From Sphingomonadales bacterium (GTDB lineage: Bacteria > Pseudomonadota > Alphaproteobacteria > Sphingomonadales > Govanellaceae), in NCBI GenBank assembly GCA_019455285.1, contig JACFMS010000015.1, positions 1 through 64,000 of the forward strand: a DNA stretch of 64,000 bases, read 5' to 3'. How positions within the stretch are numbered: position 1 is the stretch's first letter; every line of letters starts with the position of its first letter. Below the pieces are notes generated by a model. It saw nothing but the letters and a program-made list of their open reading frames with translations. It did no database searches and was not told the DNA's origin. Positions 55,355-62,695 of the stretch are shown piece by piece. Made by a program: the position numbers and the translations under genes.

Positions 55355-56275
55355 CTAACGCAATTCCCGAAGTTGGCTCAGCTCATTGCGCAGCCGCTCA
55401 ATGTCTGCATCAGCCGCGATGTCGCCGGAACTGGTCAGCAAAAACATTGTTTCGCTTTTTGATGTATCTTGAATACTCCGAATAATGTCAGCGCAAGCGC
55501 CTCTGCCCATGGGCAGGGCAAGGCCGAGCGGGGATGACGATTGTCCAAGGGCCGACACGGCCTCTGGCATCAAACTTTCATCGCCACCAAGCACAATCAC
55601 ATCGGCATTGAAGGCCGCTAAATCCGCCGGTACATAGGAGGCGGCGTATATTCCGAAGCGCACGTCATAATAAGAGGCGACATTCTTAATGGCGCTCAAC
55701 GTCCGACGCAGACGGGAATCGCCAGCGCTCAAGTGGCTTTGCGTCTCTAGCAAGAGCAAGATATCCGGCCGCGTCTTGCAATAAGCTTCGGCCACCGACA
55801 CCAGCGCCGGTTTGAGCGCGCTTAAGCCATCGGCCATGCCGGCCTGGCCGTAAATTTGTGACGCCAGGGTCGCGGGACCGGTCATGGCGGCAATGCAGCC
55901 TTGCGCGCCTCGGATAACTTGAAACAACCGGCTGGCGGCTTCGATGGCGACCTTGAGCCTCGCTTGCATCGCCGGCTCATCGGCCAGCGCCAGCGGCGGC
56001 GCGCCAAGTTCCGGCCGACCATCTCGCCAAACGATGGTTGCGCCCAGCGCTTCCGCCAACAGCGTATCGTCAGCGCCAACGACAACTGCATCAAGCCCCA
56101 ACAAGTTGGCGGTCTTGGACAGCGCCGCCGTATAGTTTCCGGCATCGGCGCCCATGGCTTGATAGCTCGTGCCCGTGACGCGCGCCGCCAAGCGTTCCAC
56201 AAACGGCGCCAACACGGGACGCGCGGCCCGCCCTGATAGATACCCATCCATGGCTTGGCGCGGGGTGATCATCAT
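55355..56275 (-). CDS. Unassigned 306-aa protein in the carboxylase operon (possible ApcE counterpart)
   Basis: About 32 kDa, soluble, no signal peptide. The N terminus (ITPRQAMDGYLSGRAARPVLAPFVERLAARVTG) and NLLGLDAVVVGADDTLLAEALGATIVW recall the uroporphyrinogen-decarboxylase/corrinoid-methyltransferase TIM-barrel layout, but I cannot prove it and see no catalytic signature. It overlaps the zinc-protein gene by one base (TGATG) and lies between the small subunit and the second HyuA, so it is co-produced with the complex. By size and gene content it could fill the place of the ~34-kDa fifth component of acetophenone carboxylase. Confidence 0.55.
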   Translation of the reverse strand: MMITPRQAMDGYLSGRAARPVLAPFVERLAARVTGTSYQAMGADAGNYTAALSKTANLLGLDAVVVGADDTLLAEALGATIVWRDGRPELGAPPLALADEPAMQARLKVAIEAASRLFQVIRGAQGCIAAMTGPATLASQIYGQAGMADGLSALKPALVSVAEAYCKTRPDILLLLETQSHLSAGDSRLRRTLSAIKNVASYYDVRFGIYAASYVPADLAAFNADVIVLGGDESLMPEAVSALGQSSSPLGLALPMGRGACADIIRSIQDTSKSETMFLLTSSGDIAADADIERLRNELSQLRELR

Positions 56276-56604
56276 CAAATACCATGCTTTTGCTTCAAGG
56301 CATCAATATCAAGCTCGATGTCATGGGTCAGGGGATGCCCGGGCGGTAGATATTCGTTGTCAATGAGCGCACCGCAATTGGGGCAATAAAGCTCGATCAA
56401 GCGGCAATAATCGGGATCAGGCTTGAAGCTGAATTGCTCGCCCGTAACCAGCGGCTGATGAACTTCCTCCAGCGGACGCTCGGCAATGAGCAGGCCTTTC
56501 TTGTAATTGTCGCGGGCATTGCCGAACTTTTGGCCGCAGCCATGACAACACCAGGTCTCCGCCGCCAGATCGATGTCGAGATACTCGGTGATGCGGATTT
56601 TCAT
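56275..56604 (-). CDS. Small zinc-binding subunit (acetone carboxylase gamma-like)
   Basis: 109 aa. Two cysteine pairs, C20-x2-C23 (WCCHGCGQKFG) and C74-x2-C77 (YCPNCGAL), would hold one zinc ion, with an additional Cys19 and Cys67. The layout, including a central RPLEEVHQPLV and late EYLPPGHPLTHDIELDID, resembles the acetone carboxylase gamma family (PF08882). Such a subunit is found with ketone carboxylases but not with hydantoinases or oxoprolinases, so it is the key discriminator for the operon. It overlaps both neighbours (4 bp and 1 bp). Confidence 0.78.
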   Translation of the reverse strand: MKIRITEYLDIDLAAETWCCHGCGQKFGNARDNYKKGLLIAERPLEEVHQPLVTGEQFSFKPDPDYCRLIELYCPNCGALIDNEYLPPGHPLTHDIELDIDALKQKHGI

Positions 56605-58628
56605 GACAGGGGGCCTCGCTGCACCAGGGCGTTGTTGTGGTCGTCAATGGCGAAACGCCAGCCGGCATGGACAAAGAAGGTGGTTTGGTTGGATTCCACG
56701 ATGGCCGGTCCGGATAGCTCGTGCCCCGCCAGGAGAAGCTGGCGGTCATAAACCGGAATGGCTATGGCCTTCTTTTGGTCGGCGTCATAGACGCTGCGCC
56801 TTTCCTTGATCGTCGCGTCAACCGAACCATGCGCGCGGGAATGGCGCGCGGGCTTAAAGGGGCTGACCGGCGCTTGCACCAGATAGCCGAGGGTATCGAT
56901 CACCAGATCGGCGGCCTTTATCCCCATAGCCTTGGCGGCGCGGGCTGCAACAGCCGCCATACCACCCATGCGGAAGTCGGCCACCGTTACCGGGATCAGG
57001 ATTTGTTGCTTTTTATCCTTGTCGCTGACCAGAAGATGCAGATGGGAAGTCACGTTGGCAAAATCTATGCCCTCGCCGCGCATGTCGCGGCGCGCCTCGT
57101 TTTCCATGCCGGAAAGCGCGGCTTCAACCCGGCCTGAAATCGCCGTGTCGGATAAAGATGCGCCAAGACGGCGGTAATAGATGTGCCCAACGTCGATCAG
57201 CGACGAGGAAAAGGCGGAAAAGACCGCCGAGAACGGCGTAACAATGATCGAGCTAAGTCCGGCCGCCTCGGCGATGGCGCAGGCATGCAAGCCGCCGGCG
57301 CCGCCGTAGGCGACAATCACCGGCTCCTCGCCTTCGCCGAAACCCTGGGCAACAACGGCAACCTCCTTGCCCATGGCGTGGTCGATCTCGGCGCGGATGG
57401 CAAGCGCCGCCTCCTCAACGGTAATGCCCAGAGGCTTGGCGATCTTGTCGGCGATGACGGCGCGCGCCTTCTCCACATCAAGACGCATCGAACCGCCAAG
57501 GAAGAAATTGGCGTCCAATAGCCCCAATGTCAGATTGGCGTCGGTCACCGTGGGTTCGGCGCCGCCAAGACCGAAGCACACCGGACCCGGCAGCGCGCCA
57601 GCGGATTGCGGCCCGACGCGAAGTTTACCATCGATCACCGCAGCGATCGAGCCGCCGCCGGCGCCGAACGCGGCGATTTCCAACATCGGCAGATTGCAGG
57701 CAAAGCCTTCCACGTCCGGCTTCAGGGCGTAGCTCGGTTCGCCCTCCTTAATCCATCCGATGTCGAACGAAGTGCCGCCCATATCGGTGGAGATGAGCCG
57801 CTTTTTGTTATAAAGCTTGCCCAGCCACTGCACCCCCAGCAAGCCGGCGGCAGGACCGGAATTATAGGTTTGGAAGGCGCGGGTTTTGGCGACGCGGGCG
57901 ACGGTGCCGTTGTTGTGGCCGATAAATAGCGTCTTGCGGTACTGGCGCTGGCGCAAATTCTCGCCCGCCTTATATAGGAGCCGCGTCAATTTGGCGTGCA
58001 CGTAAGCATTCAAAACGGCAGTATTGATTCGCGACTCAACGCCGGAGCGCGGCGTGATGTCGGACGCCAGAAAAACCGGAATCGAGCCCAAATAATCACG
58101 GGGATATTCGGCCTTGATGATGCGCCGCACCTCGCGCTCGTTGGCCGGATTCATTTCCGAATTCTCGAACGCCACCACCAGGCAGCGCGCGCCGGTATCG
58201 ATCAACTGCTGGGCGGCGCACAGTACATCCGCCGGCTGCGGGCGGGTTTTAATTTCACCATTGCCATCGGTGGCTTCATCAATTTCCAGCACCATGTTCG
58301 GCTGCACCAGCGGCCGTTGGGTCGCCGTCGCTTCAGTCGGCGCCAGATCGGCCAGGCCCTTCGACAACAGAAGCCCAATTCGCGTACCGTCGCGCTGAAT
58401 GATGGTGTTGGTGCCTATGGTGTTGGAGAAACGAATGATTTCCGTGTCATAAAGCAAATCCTGCTCGCTGATGTCGAAGGCCTTGGCGCCGGCCTTGATG
58501 CATTCGGCAAAGCATACCGTCAGATCATGGGGCGTGGTTGGCACCTTGACCGTGCGCACTTCGCCGTTGCGGTTTAAGAAACCGTCCGTGAACGTGCCGC
58601 CGGTATCGATGTCTATGGTAAAGCTCAT
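56601..58628 (-). CDS. HyuA-like subunit (first copy) of a predicted ketone carboxylase
   Basis: 675-aa hydantoinase A/oxoprolinase family ATPase: N-terminal DTGGTFTDGFL, NTIGTNTIIQRDGTRIGLLLS, second phosphate loop STDMGGTSFDIGWI, GAGGGSIAAVIDGKLRVGPQSAG and a C-terminal VESNQTTFFVHAGWRFAID. First enzyme gene of the operon, 10 bp behind the TetR gene; ATG 58628 has AGTAGGT upstream. It shares all ATP-binding motifs with the second HyuA of the operon but is about 50 residues shorter. Two HyuA-like plus one HyuB-like chain is the composition reported for acetophenone carboxylase. Confidence 0.87.
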   Translation of the reverse strand: MSFTIDIDTGGTFTDGFLNRNGEVRTVKVPTTPHDLTVCFAECIKAGAKAFDISEQDLLYDTEIIRFSNTIGTNTIIQRDGTRIGLLLSKGLADLAPTEATATQRPLVQPNMVLEIDEATDGNGEIKTRPQPADVLCAAQQLIDTGARCLVVAFENSEMNPANEREVRRIIKAEYPRDYLGSIPVFLASDITPRSGVESRINTAVLNAYVHAKLTRLLYKAGENLRQRQYRKTLFIGHNNGTVARVAKTRAFQTYNSGPAAGLLGVQWLGKLYNKKRLISTDMGGTSFDIGWIKEGEPSYALKPDVEGFACNLPMLEIAAFGAGGGSIAAVIDGKLRVGPQSAGALPGPVCFGLGGAEPTVTDANLTLGLLDANFFLGGSMRLDVEKARAVIADKIAKPLGITVEEAALAIRAEIDHAMGKEVAVVAQGFGEGEEPVIVAYGGAGGLHACAIAEAAGLSSIIVTPFSAVFSAFSSSLIDVGHIYYRRLGASLSDTAISGRVEAALSGMENEARRDMRGEGIDFANVTSHLHLLVSDKDKKQQILIPVTVADFRMGGMAAVAARAAKAMGIKAADLVIDTLGYLVQAPVSPFKPARHSRAHGSVDATIKERRSVYDADQKKAIAIPVYDRQLLLAGHELSGPAIVESNQTTFFVHAGWRFAIDDHNNALVQRGPLS

Positions 58629-58638
58629 GAAAATGGAC

Positions 58639-59265
58639 CTACTTTGCTTTTCTGTCACGCGAGCCGATAAGGCCCTGCATGATAAAGTTGATCACTTCGT
58701 CGTATGTCGCCGCCTCACCCAGTTTGCCGCCAGGGCGATACCACCGCAGCACCCAGTTCAGCACACCAAAAATATTGAACGCCGCGACTTTCAAGTATGG
58801 CGTTTGAATGTAGCCGAGATCTTTGAGAATCTGTAATTGCTCCAGGTAGATATCCATGATCTCAGTCTGCAGCTTGCGGTTAATGCGCTGTCCTTCCGGA
58901 GACAGCATGCCTTCATCGATGAGGAGAATTTTCGACTCTCGGCGATGATGTTCCGAATACTTCAAATGGGTGCGGACAAGGAGCTCAAATCGTTCCACCG
59001 GATCCATGTCAAGCTGACACACTTCTCGCAATTGGGCGGGCAATTCCTCCACCGAATAGCGCAGGATGGCGATCCATAGTCCCTCCTTGTTGCCAAAAAA
59101 ATGGTAGATGCTGGACGCGCTGACGCCCATGGCGTTGGCGATGTCGCGGATCGAGGTGCCGCTGAACCCCTTTTCCGCGAAAAGATCGATCGCCGTATCC
59201 ATCAACTGCCCCTTAGGTCCCAGTTTCTTTTTTGTCTTTTTTTCCAATTTCTCAGGTTTTCGCAT
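58639..59265 (-). CDS. TetR-family regulator heading the carboxylase operon
   Basis: 208 aa. A lysine-rich N-terminal tail (MRKPEKLEKKTKKKLG) precedes a canonical TetR DNA-binding domain with HTH IRDIANAMGVSASSIYHFFGNKEGLW; the remaining helices form the ligand pocket (ending NFIMQGLIGSRDRKAK). As it is the first gene of the operon (10 bp before hyuA) it is expected to control its own transcription. Inverted-repeat motifs 100-280 bp upstream, one of them shared with the TonB receptor promoter, are likely targets. The inducer may be a CoA thioester or the ketone. Confidence 0.9.
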   Translation of the reverse strand: MRKPEKLEKKTKKKLGPKGQLMDTAIDLFAEKGFSGTSIRDIANAMGVSASSIYHFFGNKEGLWIAILRYSVEELPAQLREVCQLDMDPVERFELLVRTHLKYSEHHRRESKILLIDEGMLSPEGQRINRKLQTEIMDIYLEQLQILKDLGYIQTPYLKVAAFNIFGVLNWVLRWYRPGGKLGEAATYDEVINFIMQGLIGSRDRKAK

Positions 59266-59364
59266 CTGCCCTCTCCACTTGGGGCGGGCTCATCAAGGCC
59301 CGCCGGCGACTGATGGAGGCATGATAGGTCGAGCGCACGAAAATTCGTAGGCCCGTATTTATTT

Positions 59365-59380
59365 TGGAGCGACCGTTCCA
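59365..59380. promoter_or_regulatory. imperfect palindrome upstream of tetR (candidate operator 1)
   Basis: TGGAGCGACCGTTCCA equals its reverse complement at 12 of 16 positions. Its core CGACCGTTCCA matches CGATCGTTACA of the site at 59415-59434 in 9 of 11 positions. Confidence 0.4.
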
Positions 59381-59414
59381 GAAAACAACGGATGAACAAT
59401 GCGGTCAATAAAAA

Positions 59415-59434
59415 TGTATCGATCGTTACATACA
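59415..59434. promoter_or_regulatory. semi-palindromic motif upstream of tetR (candidate operator 2)
   Basis: TGTATCGATCGTTACATACA is palindromic at 14 of 20 positions and is repeated upstream of the TonB receptor (47786-47805, 17 of 20 identical). It sits about 150 bp before the tetR start in the tetR-marR divergent region, where the carboxylase operon promoter must lie. Confidence 0.55.
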
Positions 59435-59542
59435 ATCTTGTTAAGATATGGTAATTAATTGATATTTTTGCCATCATTTTTTCTACTATCCTCACCCAGC
59501 AAGCCTTCGGTTGCGACGAATCGGCTGCCGCGCACCTCTCGA

Positions 59543-59554
59543 TCGTTCGTTACA
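59543..59554. promoter_or_regulatory. third copy of the CGnnCGTTACA motif (candidate operator 3)
   Basis: TCGTTCGTTACA differs from the corresponding part of operator 2 (TCGATCGTTACA) at a single base. It lies 84-95 bp upstream of the MarR gene, so the TetR protein may also affect that transcript. Confidence 0.35.
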
Positions 59555-59588
59555 ATTGACCGATGATTAAGCTTGTCATTCACCCAAA

Positions 59589-59623
59589 AAGGAGATAATA
59601 AACATCTTATCTATTAACATGTT
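59589..59623 (+). promoter_or_regulatory. orphan Shine-Dalgarno and AACATGTT palindrome before the second marR gene
   Basis: AAGGAG at 59589-59594 is a strong ribosome-binding site, yet the only usable MarR start is ATG 59638, over 40 bp away, since TAA interrupts the frame at 59599. The perfect palindrome AACATGTT (59616-59623, inside TTAACATGTTTA) lies in between and may be the MarR operator. Confidence 0.35.
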
Positions 59624-59637
59624 TATCAATTGATGTC

Positions 59638-60129
59638 ATGCCGCAAAATACCGATCCCGATCGCAGCATTCCCTTCCTGATCCATGAGCTGGCGCGGCTG
59701 GTGCACCGCACCTACGACCAGCGGATGAAGCCCTTAGGCATTACCCAGGCGCAATGGCGGGTGCTCGCCTCATTATCCTTCAAGGACGGCATTACCCAAT
59801 CGGAGCTGGCGGATTCCATCGAACACAGCACCGTGGCGCTGGGCGGTCTCCTTGACCGGCTGGAAGAAAACGGCTGGATCGCGCGCCGCCCCGACCCCGA
59901 TGATCGCCGCGCCAAGAAGGTTTACCTGATGGCCAAAGCGGAGGATGTCATCGGCGTGATGCGCGGCGTTGCCGACGAGATGACGGAGAGTCTGCTTGCC
60001 GGCATCTCGCCGTCTGACATCGATCGTCTGATCGCCCTGATGAATGTTCTGAAAAACAATCTCCAGGTTCTGGATGGAAAGACGGCGGAGCAAGCCGAAA
60101 GAGCAGCGGCGCAGCAGCACGCCAGCTGA
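59638..60129 (+). CDS. MarR-family transcriptional regulator
   Basis: 163 aa. The winged helix is typical: MKPLGITQAQWRVLASLSFKDGITQSELADSIEHSTVALGGLLDRLEENGWIARRPDPDDRRAKKVYLMAKAE, with DPDDRRAKKVYL as wing and the conserved Asp-Arg pair. A C-terminal helix rich in Ala/Gln ends the protein. It is divergent from tetR and 54 bp ahead of the DapA-family lyase gene, which it probably controls. The start has a poor ribosome-binding site. Confidence 0.9.
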   Translation: MPQNTDPDRSIPFLIHELARLVHRTYDQRMKPLGITQAQWRVLASLSFKDGITQSELADSIEHSTVALGGLLDRLEENGWIARRPDPDDRRAKKVYLMAKAEDVIGVMRGVADEMTESLLAGISPSDIDRLIALMNVLKNNLQVLDGKTAEQAERAAAQQHAS

Positions 60130-60183
60130 GCGCGCGGTCACAGTTCAGTTATCATTTAATTTATGCAGAAGGAGACGCCTGAT

Positions 60184-61155
60184 ATGAAATACGGCAAGAA
60201 TGAAGCCAAGGAATGGGCCAAAGGATTCATGAAGGGGCTGGATGGCACCTTCCTGCCCTCCTATACGCCGGACACGCTGGAACTTGATGAAAAAGGCATC
60301 CGCCACGACATCCGCGAACTGATCCGCCATGGTTTTTTCGGCACCACTCTGGTGACCGAAGCCGGCACCACGCCGGCGCAGGATAAGAAGATCATTGAAT
60401 GGATGGTGGACGAAGCCAAGGGAAAAATCGGCATTACCCTGGCGTTGCGCTATTACACGGTGGAAAAGAATATTGAAATGGCGCGCTTTGCCGAAGCGGC
60501 GGGCTGCGATTCCCTGATGCTGAGCTACCCGCCGAATTTTCACCCGCAAAACTACGAGCAGGTTTTTGAATATTCACGCACCATCTGCGAATCGACCAAC
60601 CTGGCGGTCATTCTGTTTCCTTCGGTAAAGGATGATTTCCCGCACCCGGCGCGTATCCCCGCGCCGTGGCTCAATAAAATGGCTGATTTCAAAAACGTCG
60701 TCGCCATGAAGATCGGCGTTCTGGAATGGACCTGGATGGATGAATGTTTCCGGCTGTTTGGCGACAAGATCGCCATCAGCTATCCCTTCGATGATGCCTG
60801 GCCGATCTTCATCCGCAAATACGGCATGCAGTGGTCCGGCTCCTCGCCCTGGCAGATGTTCCAGACGCCGGAGGATCCGCGCATGGTACGCCTGTTTAAT
60901 TTATATCAGGCCGGCAAAATGGATGAAGCCATGACCCTTTACTGGCAGATCGACCCGGTGCGCAAGGTAATCAATCAGTTGGGTATCGCTTCGGCGGGAA
61001 TGGGATTATACAATTTTCAACAATGGAAGTACGGCGAAGGTCTGGTGGGCATGACCGGCGGTGAGCTGCCGATGCCGAAGCTGACGCTGTTTCCGCATCA
61101 AAAGGAACAGCTCCGCCAGGGCATGATCGCCTCGGGCATGAAGATCAAGGGGTAG
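60184..61155 (+). CDS. DapA-family (DHDPS/N-acetylneuraminate lyase) aldolase or hydratase-aldolase
   Basis: 323-aa TIM-barrel Schiff-base lyase family protein. Visible are LDGTFLPSYTPDTLELDEKGIRHDIRELIRHGFFGTTLVTEAGTTP, AEAAGCDSLMLSYPPNF and the putative Schiff-base lysine in VVAMKIG. The usual YNxP tyrosine is not present; the segment reads AVILFPSV, so a true DHDPS activity is unlikely. The length is closer to hydratase-aldolases of aromatic degradation than to DapA. ATG 60184 follows AGAAGGAGA; the ATG at 60163 precedes that Shine-Dalgarno and is rejected. Confidence 0.8.
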   Translation: MKYGKNEAKEWAKGFMKGLDGTFLPSYTPDTLELDEKGIRHDIRELIRHGFFGTTLVTEAGTTPAQDKKIIEWMVDEAKGKIGITLALRYYTVEKNIEMARFAEAAGCDSLMLSYPPNFHPQNYEQVFEYSRTICESTNLAVILFPSVKDDFPHPARIPAPWLNKMADFKNVVAMKIGVLEWTWMDECFRLFGDKIAISYPFDDAWPIFIRKYGMQWSGSSPWQMFQTPEDPRMVRLFNLYQAGKMDEAMTLYWQIDPVRKVINQLGIASAGMGLYNFQQWKYGEGLVGMTGGELPMPKLTLFPHQKEQLRQGMIASGMKIKG

Positions 61156-61184
61156 AAAAAATGTCCCGAGATACTTGATGCTTT

Positions 61185-61192
61185 AGGAGGTG
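61185..61192 (+). other. orphan perfect Shine-Dalgarno at the island's right edge
   Basis: AGGAGGTG lies 30 bp after the DapA-family stop, but no + strand gene follows; the next gene is the convergent UspA gene ending at 61214. It looks like the ribosome-binding site of a lost downstream gene, marking a rearrangement junction. The 61156-61213 gap shows no terminator. Confidence 0.35.
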
Positions 61193-61213
61193 TTTGCCGA
61201 TCCATTACGGGCG

Positions 61214-62068
61214 TCAGCGTGGCGGGACGACGAGAACATCCAGATCTACGCTTCGCAGCACTTCCCCCGCCACGCTGCCAAGCAGCATTTTAGTTATGCC
61301 GCTTCGGCCGTGACTGCCGATTACCAGGAGATCGGCGGAGGATTCCTTGGCGGCTGCGTAAATCATGGCCGCAATCGATGTTTCATTGCGCCTCAATATA
61401 CGCTGAACGGGTTCGAGGTTTAGCTTGCTGAGAAATGCCGCCATCTCATGAGAAGCGCGCTTTTGCTCTCCTTCGAGATAATCGTTGACCTGGGCCTCGG
61501 TCATGGCGCTACGGGAGATAAGGCCTGCTCCAAGCGTATCGAAGACATGCACCACCGAAATTGCTGCGTGCTTTTCCAGTTCGATATCCTGCACAATCCT
61601 GACGGCGTCGGCAGCGCAGTCTGAAAAATCGAGCGCAATCAACACATGCCGGTAAAATCCCGCCGGAACGCCGTTCGCCATCAGAATTGGCTGGCGGCTG
61701 GCGCGAATGACTCGCTCGGCGGTCGTGCCGATAAAGACGTCTTTAAGGACTTGCCGACGATACGGCCCTACTACCAATATGTCCGGCATAAGCTCGTCGG
61801 AAGCCTTGACAATGCCTTCGAAAGGATCGCCGGCAACGATGCTATAATCGCAAGTTATGTTATCTATGTTGCACAATGACCGGGTTTGTTCTGTCAACAA
61901 GGCAGTCGCCGCTTCCCACTCCGTGTTAACGATGCGCTTCGGTCGATCGTCATCTATGACATGAACGATGGATAGCTTGGCGTCGAATTTCTTTGCCAAT
62001 AAAACCGCTCGTCTTATGGCTCTATCTGACCTTTCAGAAAAATCCGTGGCTACCAAAATTTTTTTCAT
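61214..62068 (-). CDS. Tandem universal stress protein (UspA x2)
   Basis: 284 aa made of two Usp domains (about 1-137 and 138-284). Each begins with the beta1 pattern (KKILVATDFSERSDRAIRRA; RHVLIALDFSDCAADAVRI). The ATP-binding signature is complete in the second domain (GSHGRSGITKMLLGSVAGEVL) and degenerate in the first (VGPYRRQVLKDVFIGTTAERV). Usp proteins near transporters often act as nucleotide-dependent modulators. It follows the CBS, PII-like and DUF1538 genes in the same direction, with a 195-bp gap. Confidence 0.9.
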   Translation of the reverse strand: MKKILVATDFSERSDRAIRRAVLLAKKFDAKLSIVHVIDDDRPKRIVNTEWEAATALLTEQTRSLCNIDNITCDYSIVAGDPFEGIVKASDELMPDILVVGPYRRQVLKDVFIGTTAERVIRASRQPILMANGVPAGFYRHVLIALDFSDCAADAVRIVQDIELEKHAAISVVHVFDTLGAGLISRSAMTEAQVNDYLEGEQKRASHEMAAFLSKLNLEPVQRILRRNETSIAAMIYAAAKESSADLLVIGSHGRSGITKMLLGSVAGEVLRSVDLDVLVVPPR

Positions 62069-62263
62069 ATTTTAGCCTCTTCTCTTCTTAGTAGTAAGAC
62101 GTAGAGCCATCGGTTAGTATTCAGTACATCCTCAACCGGCCGCCGTTCATCGTGATAGGGCTGCACAAGCGATAAACGTCACACTATCCTAGCACAAAAG
62201 GGCTGCGAAGGCGACGCCAAGACGGCATATGCCACCTGGCAATGCGCGGACGCAATGCCACCG
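62069..62263. promoter_or_regulatory. gap between the CBS and UspA genes with hairpin and palindrome
   Basis: 195 bp without a gene. Just after the CBS stop lies a hairpin TGGCAATGCG-CGGA-CGCAATGCCA (62237-62260, one A-A mismatch) and next to it the 10-bp palindrome GGCATATGCC (62224-62233). The hairpin may terminate the CBS transcript, although no T-run follows. The uspA promoter is expected in the remainder; no strong consensus is seen. Confidence 0.35.
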
Positions 62264-62695
62264 TTATGATTTCAGGGGTTTGTCTTTTGCGCTGCCTGCT
62301 GCTTCGATATAGCGGATCGTCATGTCTCGCAGCGTAACCAGCCCAACAAGGTCTCGTCCGCGCAAGACGACGCAATGGGATAAGCCAAATCTGGCCATGT
62401 AGCGAATCGCATACTTGATATTCATGTCCGCTTCCACGATGGGGGCCGGCTTGGCGGCTATTTCATAAACATTTGTCCGACTAAGTGGGCGGTTCTGGCC
62501 TATGACCTCCCGCGCGATGTCAGCAATAAGCAAAAGTCCGAATTCGTCTTGCGCGTCACGCCTCTCCATAACCAGAGAGCTGATGTGTAGCGCCTTCATC
62601 CGCTTCAGGGCTTCTTCAAGCGTGGCTAGACCACCGATCCGCTCAGGATCGCGCGTCATTACCTCTCTTACTGGCAGAAAAAAAGAATGACTCAT
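62264..62695 (-). CDS. CBS-domain protein
   Basis: 143-aa Bateman module made of two CBS motifs (VREVMTRDPERIGGLATLEEALKRMKALHISSLVMERR and KPAPIVEADMNIKYAIRYMARFGLSHCVVLRGRDLVGLVTLRDM). CBS pairs bind adenosyl nucleotides and gate transporters or enzymes. Its ATG overlaps the PII-like stop by 4 bp, so the two sensors are made together. Confidence 0.88.
   Translation of the reverse strand: MSHSFFLPVREVMTRDPERIGGLATLEEALKRMKALHISSLVMERRDAQDEFGLLLIADIAREVIGQNRPLSRTNVYEIAAKPAPIVEADMNIKYAIRYMARFGLSHCVVLRGRDLVGLVTLRDMTIRYIEAAGSAKDKPLKS

Noticed and set aside
51064-58628. Hydantoin or 5-oxoproline utilisation as the role of the HyuA/HyuB genes
   Set aside because: No hydantoin racemase, carbamoylase, permease or amidohydrolase is nearby; the zinc subunit, CoA ligase and thiolase fit ketone carboxylation better. 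Not excluded formally.
62184-62375. 63-codon minus-strand frame over the CBS 3' end and gap
   Set aside because: Out of frame with the CBS gene, arginine-rich, no ribosome-binding site and overlapping a hairpin.
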